From Falciphora oryzae (taxonomy: Eukaryota; Ascomycota; Sordariomycetes; Magnaporthales; Magnaporthaceae), in the NCBI GenBank assembly GCA_000733355.1, contig JNVV01000019.1, forward strand, positions 523,897 to 587,896: a stretch of DNA of 64,000 nucleotides. Reading direction: 5' to 3'. The position numbers and the translations under genes were made by a program. The notes below the pieces were generated by a model. It worked only from the letters and a program-made list of their open reading frames with translations. It did no database searches and was not told the origin of the DNA. Positions 39,766-48,907 of the stretch are shown here, piece by piece. Within the stretch, counting starts at the first letter, position 1; each line of letters starts with the position of its first letter.

Positions 39766-39983
39766 CAACTACCAGCGATCACGACCAGACGGCCAGTGAG
39801 CACCTCCCAGTCACCAAGGTTGACATTGCCGCCGTCGTACGCTTCCGCAAACTCGATAAAGCGAGGAGGAGGACCATGGAAATGGCCATGCACAGAGGTG
39901 GCAAGGCCGCCGCCGCCGCCGCCTCCCCTGCACCCGGACGGAGGAAGACCATGTCTCCAATGGGCACCGCGCAAGGTGCATAA
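37008..39983 (+). CDS. Large disordered protein of unknown function with polyasparagine tract
   Basis: Three exons (37008-37128, 37189-38451, 38554-39983) give 937 residues. The N-terminus is MGFLSIFSRKSSSSQTSK. The first intron is 60 nt, a multiple of three and open in frame. Removing it joins APFK to GTYPVAGNGPNVLDTLSKS, which looks like the conserved core. Intron 2 (donor T|GTCAGT, branch CTAAC, acceptor CATATAG) joins TCGCCTT to GTGTGAAGCCC. Most of the rest is Ser/Pro/Arg-rich and probably disordered, with KR-rich phosphosite-like segments (RRNSFRGPPLSF, RRRRQSTAAE). Near the C-terminus 25 consecutive Asn are encoded by pure AAC. A basic helix (VVRFRKLDKARRRTMEMAMH) follows. No enzymatic domain is recognised. 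The start is the first ATG of the conserved-looking N-terminus. Confidence 0.72.
39690..39764 (+). repeat. Pure (AAC)25 microsatellite encoding 25 asparagines
   Basis: Twenty-five uninterrupted AAC triplets lie in frame inside the last exon of the unknown gene. A pure codon run, without AAT, points to recent slippage and probable length polymorphism. Confidence 0.97.
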
Positions 39984-40738
39984 TTATTACAAATGGCTGA
40001 ATTTTGTGGTTGTTTTAAAGGATCCGAGCATGATCTCGTTCTCTTTTGTCCTTGTACTAACATTTCTTCTTTTCTTGCATGACGATATGGGCGGTGTTTC
40101 GAGCATTTTATTGGCATTCCCTTGATGTTTTTTTTTATGTCCTTTCTTTAGTGATACGACGGCAATACTGGCAATTCTTAGTGCCGATGACACTTCGCAC
40201 GGAAGCTCTGATGATGAGCATCAATTTCTTTACACGTATCTATGCATACGCGACCTATGCATATATGAACAAATGGCTCTGGAAAAAGGGGGTGGACGGA
40301 TGCGTGGCTATTTACGCCCTGTATCACCAGGAATCGAGAGCTACTTCCTTCTGTTTAGTTGTTAATCCTGTGAATCAAAATCGTGGGATGACCACGTTGA
40401 GAACTTCTCAACAAGCTCGAGCCCCTCTTATGACTACGCGATGATGTATATGGTCTGCCTCGAATCAAGAGAAAGGCACCGTCGTTTCTAATAGCTGTCA
40501 CCACGAGTAATTTGCGCTTCACAATGACTCCATTTGACAGCTTTGATGTTTTTATTTGGGATCGTGCATTGTCGCCCTTGGGCCTTTGTATGTACGAGGC
40601 CTCTGTAGGCGATGACGTGCTATGGGCGATTTCGGGTTCGATGAGGAGACTTCTTCGTACCCGCCCGAGCTGACTGTCCGCACTAGAGAAAACCCAATGG
40701 CGGTTGCCCGTCTGTGACCCGGGTCAGGGGGGTTTTTC
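39984..40738. other. Intergenic between convergent unknown gene and DCL1
   Basis: A 755 bp, relatively A/T-rich stretch with two 3' UTRs facing each other. No coding frame was recognised. Confidence 0.45.
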
Positions 40739-43700
40739 TCACCAGGGCAAGGCCTGGTCCTCTGCCTGCTGGACTACCAGCAGCCGGCGATCAGAGAGGG
40801 TCATGTCAGCAGCCTCCTTATGTGACGCCATATCCAGGCCATTGTGCTGTCCATGTCCCAAATCCGCGCGCTGAGAGCTAGCACTAACGCCCTGGGGCTC
40901 TCCGTCCCTCTCTTCTTCGTCATATCCGTCGCCAGCGTCACCGTCATCATCTTCGTCATCCTCGTCAGCCACGCCGTCACCGTCGTCCTCGCCAGGCTTG
41001 CACGCGCACCCGGTCAGGCGGCGGAACTCGGCCGGGTCCATGTCCTCAAACATGGAGATGGCCTTCTTGGCCACGGCGAGCTTGGCGTAGCGGCCGCTGG
41101 CCGACGTGGCGTGGCAGCGCACCTCGCCGTGGACGAGGCAGGCGGCGACGACCTTTGTGGCGCCCGTGACGACGCCCTCGCCCGACTCGGTGTCGGCGAT
41201 CTCGCGCACCAGCAGGCGGTGGTGCGTGCAGCCGAGCTGGTGGACCAGGATGCTGTTGAGGTGTGTGACGGGGTGCTTGGCCGAGTACGTGTCGTAGGCG
41301 GCCATGTTGACGAACCAGGGCCGCACGTGGCGGGCCCAGAAGGCCTCGACGGCGCCGTAGTCGTAGCCCGAGTCGACAAAGAGCGCGCCGACGTAGGCCT
41401 CGAGCACGTCCGGGAGGCACTTGGGGGCGTGCTCCATGTCGACCCAGAAGTCGCGCGCGAACTCAGCGGCGGGGCGGCCCGCGTCCACGGCGGCCTGCTC
41501 GGCGCGGCGGCGGCGCTCACTCAGCTTGTCGACCCAGTCGGCGATCTGGCCCTGCAGCTGGGTCTTTAGGCAGACGACGTGGCGGTGGAAGCCGAGCTCG
41601 ACGGCGAGGCAGCCGTAGAACTGGTTCGAAACCATGGCCATCTTGTGCTCCGTCAGCCACTGGGGGTCGCGGTTGGGGTAGCGCTGGAAGATGTGGTCGA
41701 TGCAGGCCATGTCGAGGAGCGCGTCACCCAGGAACTCGAGCCGCTGGTAGCTCGGGATGTTTTCGTAGATGCGCGGGTACGACGGGTGCATGAAGGCGGA
41801 CCGCAGCAGGCGCGCGTCCTTGAACTCGTACCCCATCGTCTCCCTGATCTGGCGCGCCAGCTCGACCTGCAGCGGCGAGGCCGGCACCGTCTGCCAGTCG
41901 GGCTTGACGTATGCCGCGTGGTACTCGGCAAACGACTTCATGGTGTGCGTCTTGCTGCGCGTTAACACAGTGACCGCCTTGACGGCCAGGTCGAAGCTGT
42001 TGTGCTCCTGACCCGTCAGGTAGGCCGCCCCGATGAGGGCCTCACAGACGTCGGCGATGGACTTATCCCCGAGCGAGTGCGTCGCATCCGCCTCGAGCCG
42101 CTTTCCCTTGAGCAGAGTCAGGCCCGAGGGGTACCAGGTCCTGCGGTTGAACGATTTGGACCGGATGTACTCCTGCAGGCCCCTGTCGAGGGCCCCGTTG
42201 AGCAGGTTCTTGTTGCAGATGTCCGTCATGCGCTCCACGTGGTACTCGAACTCATCTCCCACCATCAACGTGTACAGCGCAATCGTGGTGGCCATCTTGA
42301 GGAAGCAGTCGCCGAGAAACTCGAGCCGCTCGTAGTTTTTTCCCATGCCGCCCTGAAAGTTGATGGGCTCCTCGCCGGGCTCGTCCGAGTTGTCGCTGTC
42401 CTTGGTCACTGCCTCCAGGGCAAGGTCGGGGCGGATGCTCAGACCCAGCAGGCCACAGCAGTCCAGTGCAATCAAGTTGTTTTCGAGACGATAGATGATG
42501 GCTGGGAAGTTGTAGGCCATGGACACAACCTCAACGGGCAGCCGAGAGATCATCAGCGTCTCCAGCACCAGGTAGCAGGTCCGCAGGGGCACCGTATTCT
42601 CCGCGTCAGTCCGGTCGAGCAAATTACGACGAAGTGAGACCAGCTCGGCCTCGACAACCGGCTGATCTTTCCGAAGACGTGGTATGATCGCATCGCGAGA
42701 CCTTGACCAGAGGCTGACACTGTAGTTCATGATGTTGTGTTCCACCGTCCGCCAACATCTGTGGGCTGGCGCTGGGACGTCCTCTGGGACCTTGTCTTGG
42801 GGCGTCAAATCCCGACGGACCTTGCGCACGAAGAACTTGCGGGACCCATCAAACGGATCCGACACGAACTTGCGCTGGAAGAACTCGTCTGGCTGGTCAC
42901 AGTTGTCGGGCGCGGCGCTGGCGGCCTGGATAGTATCGATGACTCGCCAGTCAACAAGCCCGTGTGAATCGACCGTCTCCGAGAACGGATGTTCATGGCC
43001 CCTCATCGTGGGCGCAAGGAAGTAGGGAAGATCGGCGGCGGTTCCTTCAAACTCCTTGCTGAAGATATCATTGAAGATGCAAAGGGTGAAGGCGCTGAAG
43101 CCGCCCAGATCCTTCTCGCTAGTCTCCATCGGCGGCAAGGGTATGCACTGGACATCCGAGCGTCGACCTTTGGCGATGAACAGAGGAAAGGGTGCAACCT
43201 GCGGGAGAGGCTTCCTGCTGAGGAGGAGTAGGGGCTTCGAGTCGTGCAGCATGGCCTCGGGGCTGGCGAGAACCAGTGCTGTGGCAAACAGCTTGGACGG
43301 GGCCCCGAGGTCAGACCACATATTGGGCTTTGTCCGCATGTTGTACTGGGCTCTCTTCTTGGAGCTGACGGCGAGCCGAGCGTTTCGCATCAGCGGGAGG
43401 ACCTTCTTGAGCGTTGACTTGAGGTGGCTGTCCAAATAGCCTGCCTCGATCAGCGAGATACACATGGCATAAGCTGCGGAGCACTTGGCAACCTGTTTCG
43501 AGCGTTGGACGCTGCCTGTGGCGCTCCTCAGCGGCGAAGCCTCGGGCAGAAGGACCTCGCCCTGGAATCCACCATGGACGGGGATGACGGTGTACTCTGC
43601 CGCGAAGCCCGCCCCCTCCACATTTTCCGGAAGAGTAGCAACATAGTCGGCCAGCACAGTGAGGCTGTGTTTGTAGGTCAGCCTGGCACCAGTCTCAGGA

Positions 43701-45808
43701 ACGACGTAGACCTTCTGGCCTTGATCCTTGTGCAGGGCAGCGTCCATGTCGACACCAATCCTCCGGAGTATACGATCCTCGGGAAGAGCTCCGCAGAACT
43801 GGCGCATGATTCGCTCGTCTGCCTGGTGCTGGTACCACCTCCTCATGTGATCTTGATTTCCCATCTCCGTCATCTGGATAAAGACAGAGTCGGCCATGCG
43901 CGCACGACCCCTGGATTGGATGTACTGGATTGTTGTTTGGTTGAGATCGAACCGGATGACGAGATTGCATCCAGGTATGTCTAGGCCCTCCTCGACGATC
44001 GATGTTGCGAAGAGACAGTTGAGCTCCCCGAGGCGGAACGACCAGATTATCGTCTCTTGTTGTTTGTTGGAGGTCGACGAATGCGAATCGCCCCGGCCTG
44101 TGGCAATCTGCCCAAGCAGCCATTCATTGTCAGTAAGATGCTGCCGAGGGTCTAGTCAAGGTCTTCGCGGCAACTTACCAGGAATGCTGCGTTCAGGTAG
44201 GGGAATCTGGCACTCATGGCGGGTTGCTGGACCAGGTCTGTCAGGAGTACGGCCGTGTCACGACGCTGTACGAAAACAATGCATTGCACAGGGGTTCCAG
44301 AGCTGAAGTTCTCTTCGAGGATCTCCAGAAGCTTGAGAGTCTTACTGGAAAGACCCTCATCCTGTGGAGGTCCGACCGGGTTATTCTTGACAACCGAGGC
44401 GGCCTCGCGCAGGTCGTCAATATGGGCAGTCACGCCAGTTTGCCAGTCGTAGTCCTCGCGCCTGATGTTGCCCTCGGCTCTGCCCTCTAGCCAGCCATCG
44501 TCTCGAAACTTCAGCTCCCAGAATCTGTCAGCGCACCATGGGCCTAGCTCTGTTACTGCAACCTTGGCGGTTATGAAGGCTTTCTTGAACTGGCTATGGG
44601 ATCCGACCAGAGTCTGCAGTCGCTTGCAGAGCTCGGTTGGCTCACTGGGACACAGAAAGGCATACGGGACATTGCGTTCTTCGGCCCTACTACCGATGGC
44701 CTTGAGCAGGTCATCGTCGGCAATGGTAGCAATTTCGCTGTGCAGAAGGTGCTCTAGCTCCGAGGCAGCCTTCTCGATGTTGGTGGTCTTGGTGTCGAAC
44801 GGCGAAGCTGTCATACCCAACACGCGAGGCCGCATCTCAGGATCCTCCTCCGCAACATAGAAGTCCTTGATGATTCTGGCATAGGGGTGGTTCTTCTTGG
44901 TATGGTGAGCCTCATCAAATACGAGAAGGTTGATCTGCGGGATTTTGATGTAGCCGCGAGCAAGGCACATGTACAGAATATCAGCCGTGCACACGATGAC
45001 CATGTTGTCGTTCCGGAGTTTTGTCCAGAAGGCGTCGTCACTCCAGAGATGGGCGACAGAGTCTCCATGGATGCCGGTGATGGCGAAATCGAGGTTGGCG
45101 TTGAGCTGCTTTGTCTGCTGCCAGACGAGTGTGACCTTGTCGACCTGTAAGGAGGGCGGGAAAGGCCAGGTCAACACGATAACATGGAAGAAGCTTTGAC
45201 GAAGCGCGGAAAGCGCCGCGGTGGCCTACCAAGAAGAATGTAACCCGTCTCTCCTTGCCCTGGGAGCGTGACTCTAGCTCCTTCTCGATAATGTGACGGA
45301 TAAGCAGGATGGAGATCAGAGTTTTGCCGGTGCCAGTGTCAAGGACAGCAATTGTGTTTTTCTTCTTGGCCCTCTCGAAAAGCTCGATCTGATACTCCCT
45401 GGGGCCCTCAATGACTCTCATGCCCCGAGACTTGGACGGCTGATCAACCGCGGGACCAGATCCAGGCTTTGCGCCGCCTCCCTGGCCGTTGGACTTCGCA
45501 TTGTTCGAGGTCTGGGAGAGGCGGACTTTGTTGCTCTCGACCCAGGCCCCGAAGATAGCATTGTCAGCTCGCTTTTTCTCGGATATCTTCCGAGGCTTGG
45601 AAGGCGCGTTGGCAACCAGCTCAGTGCCGCCATCAAGACCATCCTCGTCATCTTCATTTTCGTCCTCGCTGCCATCACCGTTGGCATCACTGAGAAGTGA
45701 GGTTCCATGGTCCTGGGCAGCGCCAACTTTGGCAGCGCCTAGACTCTCCGAGGCGGGCGCTTGATCGCCTCTACCAGTCGACGCCAGCGGGCTGGGCAAG
45801 CGTGTCAT
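40739..45808 (-). CDS. DCL1: Dicer-like protein 1
   Basis: Three exons (45808-45230, 45144-44179, 44107-40739) give 1637 residues, close to the usual fungal Dcl1 size of about 1500-1600. An acidic N-terminus precedes a DExD/H helicase: Walker A LDTGTGKT (156-163), DEAH (270-273), and motif [10 protein letters not shown] Dicer dimerisation region follows ([18 protein letters not shown]). RNase IIIa has ERLEFLGD (1108-1115) and RNase IIIb QRLEFLGD (1303-1310), both with the downstream acidic blocks ([22 protein letters not shown]). The C-terminal dsRNA-binding domain has the Cys/His set C1475, H1508, C1549 and C1551, matching the zinc site of fission yeast Dcr1 and supporting Dcl1 rather than Dcl2. 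It ends in an acidic tail. Known role: cutting dsRNA to siRNA for quelling or meiotic silencing. Catalytic motifs look intact. Confidence 0.95.
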
Positions 45809-46768
45809 GGCGTTTTTCGCTGGGGTACTAGTAGGCCGGGTGTACCGACAGAGAGGTGGAACGGAGGCAAGAGGATATGTAGGATGGAATCGAAGGAAAA
45901 CACCCGCCGAGCGTAGAAACGAACCCGAACCAGATGTCAAAGCGAGTCTTCGAACCCTCATCAATGTGCAGTAATTTCAGTGTGATGAGTATTTGCCCGA
46001 GCAGAGAGGTTCTTGGGGCAAACGGTACTCCCGCTGCCGTTTGGTTTTTGGTCTTTGATGCGAGCTGCAGCGGAGCACTGGCCAAGCAGAAACGCGGAGA
46101 GTATCTGGAAAACAAGCCGTGTTGCCGTGCTGGCACAATAGCCCGCCAAGTTGCTAGAGCTAGAGGAGTCAACCCGCTCAGATATCTAGACTAGGCTGCA
46201 GTACAGGGTCAACCGTCCGAAGGTTCCTGCCCAATAGAAAACGCAGCGAGAAACGGAGCCTGTTATTTGATCTTTGAAGAGGAAGATAGAAGAAGCAGAA
46301 AAACGAACGTGATGGGTGCCAGAGTCACAGGCGGCCAGACCAACCCATAATCCAGTCATAACCAAGCAATCCAAATCACCAAGGTCAGGCAGGCAAGGCA
46401 GGTTCCCAGACTGCAGACCACAGGCAGCCATGCAGGAGCACTCGCCAAGCAGGTGATCCCTGCTTGATCGGATAGTTATGCATTGGGGCTGCGGTCTGAC
46501 TTAGCGATAAGATAACCAGCGATCCCACATCATGGTGATACGCACCGTTATGTACCCCCCACTACAGGGCCCCCCTATGCCAATGTTGCATCTTCCATGT
46601 GCAACTGCAAGTTCGCCATGGAATGTGTCTTCGTAGCGGCATCTTGACAAAAGCCCGAATTCGAGATTCACCCGAGCTGCAACAAACACCCAACAATCGC
46701 AAAAGAAGAAGCAAAGAGAAAATTGCAATAAAACAAAAAGCAGGCAAAGAGACTTCAGCCCCCCGAGC
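45809..46768. promoter_or_regulatory. Shared divergent promoter region, DCL1 / TAP42
   Basis: A 960 bp region between divergent start codons. It contains an A-rich leader just before TAP42 (46700-46745). No specific regulatory element could be identified. Confidence 0.45.
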
Positions 46769-47968
46769 ATGGAGCAGGGAACCAAGACCCTCGCCGACTG
46801 GCACCGCGAGGCCGAAGCCAGCCGGCTCACCCTGGAGGGCGCATACGAGGCGAGTGGCCCGGAGCGGCGCGCGCAGCTTGACACGGCCATCGAGGCGTAC
46901 CGGCAGGCCCTGGCACTGATCGACCGGGCCTCCGTCTTCAGCCCGAACGAGTCGCTCGAGGACCTGCGGACGGACCACATCCCCTACATGCTGGTCGAGC
47001 ACCACCTGGCCAACCTGGCCCAGAAGATCCCGACCGAGGGGCCCCAGGCCCGGCGCGCCGTCCTGAACGAGTCCCGCGCCCGCCACGAGCGGTTCCTGCA
47101 CCTGCTCGACTCGTACGGCGCCCTGGGCGCGCCGCAGCAGCGCCTGCTGCGCGACTACGACGAGTCCCCCGCCACCTTCTCCACCCTGCCCCCGGACCCG
47201 GCCCGCCGCCGCGACGCAAAGATCGCCGCGTTCCGGCGCGAGAAGGAGCTGCGCGCCAAGCTCGAGGCCCTCAAGGCCCGGGCGACGCGGACCAAGATCA
47301 GAGGGGCAGCGTCAGCGCCAGCATCACCCTCATCAGCAATGGCAGAAAGAGACGGTGGCGAGGATGGCAATGTCGGCAACGCGCTGGAGGAGGCCGAGGC
47401 CGAGGGCGCGGCCGAGGAGTGGATCCGGCCCGCGCGCCTGACGCAGCTCGAGATGGCGGCCGACGAGGCCCTGCAGGCGCTCGAGGGCATCAACCGCGAG
47501 GAAGAAGTGCTGGCGCAGGCGCCCGAGCCGTTCCCGCCGCCCTCGGGCGCCGCCGCCGAGGAGGACGAGCGCCGCCGCCGCGCCGACCTGGACTCGCACC
47601 AGGCCTCGCGCGTCGACCTGCGCCGCCTGCAGTCGGCCCTTGGCGCCGGCGGGCGCGGGGGCCCCCTCCTTGACAAGGGCGGGAAGCCGCTGCAGCCGTT
47701 CACGATTGTGGGCAACCGCGCCGAGCTGGCAAAGGGCGTCTTCCGGCCCGGCCACAACCTGCCGACCATGAGCATCGACGAGTACCTCGAGGAGGAGCGC
47801 CGGCGCGGCGGCATCATCGAGGGCGGCGGCGAGGCCAGCGGCATCATACCGGAGCCGGACGAGGACGACATCGAGAAGGCCGACGCCGAGATGTACAAGG
47901 CTCGGGCCTGGGATGAGTACGTCGAGGCCAACCCGCGCGGATCCGGAAACACGTTGAATAGGGGATAA
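46769..47968 (+). CDS. TAP42: TAP42/alpha4 family PP2A-associated protein
   Basis: A single exon of 399 residues. The N-terminal half is helical and resembles the TPR-like TAP42 fold (AYRQALALIDRASVFSPNES, DLRTDHIPYMLVEHHLANLA). It contains the basic REKELRAKLEAL helix. The C-terminal part has the family signature: LQPFTIVGNRAELAKGVFRP, then GHNLPTMSIDEYLEEERRRG, and ends ARAWDEYVEANPRGSGNTLN. Known of the family: Tap42 binds catalytic subunits of PP2A-like phosphatases downstream of TORC1, linking nutrient signals to growth. Length is close to yeast Tap42 (366). The start is the first ATG after an A-rich leader. Confidence 0.94.
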   Translation: MEQGTKTLADWHREAEASRLTLEGAYEASGPERRAQLDTAIEAYRQALALIDRASVFSPNESLEDLRTDHIPYMLVEHHLANLAQKIPTEGPQARRAVLNESRARHERFLHLLDSYGALGAPQQRLLRDYDESPATFSTLPPDPARRRDAKIAAFRREKELRAKLEALKARATRTKIRGAASAPASPSSAMAERDGGEDGNVGNALEEAEAEGAAEEWIRPARLTQLEMAADEALQALEGINREEEVLAQAPEPFPPPSGAAAEEDERRRRADLDSHQASRVDLRRLQSALGAGGRGGPLLDKGGKPLQPFTIVGNRAELAKGVFRPGHNLPTMSIDEYLEEERRRGGIIEGGGEASGIIPEPDEDDIEKADAEMYKARAWDEYVEANPRGSGNTLNRG

Positions 47969-48907
47969 GGATGCCTCCCGGCGCGCCTTTGAGAATGGAG
48001 TCTAGTCGAATTAAGCAGCGAAAATAGATACGTGTGATACCCATTACTCCATCGGAACTGCTTGTAAAGGTCAAAGTAGCTGTCCGGAATGATAACCATG
48101 TACTACTTCATGCATCTCCCTTTTGCCGGGGCCTTTCGCTGTTCTCTCCCCATGATATCCTACGGGACAGACATCTTTACCGCCCAGTTGAAGGAGTACC
48201 TAGAACCTACCTATACATCAAGAGTCGAAACCAAACCGCTTTGGTAGTCACTGCTACCGAATGGGATTAGGTAGTGTGTCTATGTGATATTTGACATGTG
48301 ACTGAATACATGTACCAAGGAAAGAGAGAGCCAAATAAACCCGGCCAGTCATTTCCCCCAGTGTGCCGCCCATTCTTGTAGGGACTGCATTTGCAGGGGA
48401 GGGGTACCGCCATAGAGACCTAACCAGAGCAATCCGCTTCCAAGTATGTCGGTGCTGAATCGGTGATGTGCATGTTTATGCAGTGGCGTCCCTTCGCCAG
48501 AGCAGAAGCCAGGCTCCCAAGCGGAGCAAATAGTCCCAAATAAAGTGAGGTGACGAGTGCCACCTCTCCAGGCCAGTTTGAAGGTCTCGGTGAGCCGTTT
48601 CGGTCGCCAGGGGCCGACGGACCCGACTTATAGGAGGATTGTGTGGGAGGTGGCGTCCTGTCTTGGCATCATTGTGTATAATGTTGGTGACAAATACTCG
48701 CCCAGTAGGAAAGGAAACCCCAACAAATTCAAGAAAATATACCGCCTCAAGATCGGTTGCCCAGTTTCCCATCCAGATTATACCTAGTAAAGAGCCGGAA
48801 AGAGAGGAAGAGAGAGATATTTAATCAAAACGATCGATGGGGGCGGGGGGTGGGGGGTTGGTTAGGCACTTTCGTAGAGAAAAGTTGTGCGCTGAGGGGT
48901 ACGCCGG
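47969..48907. other. Intergenic between convergent TAP42 and an unknown gene
   Basis: A 939 bp stretch expected to hold two 3' UTRs. No coding frame, tRNA or repeat could be supported. Confidence 0.45.
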
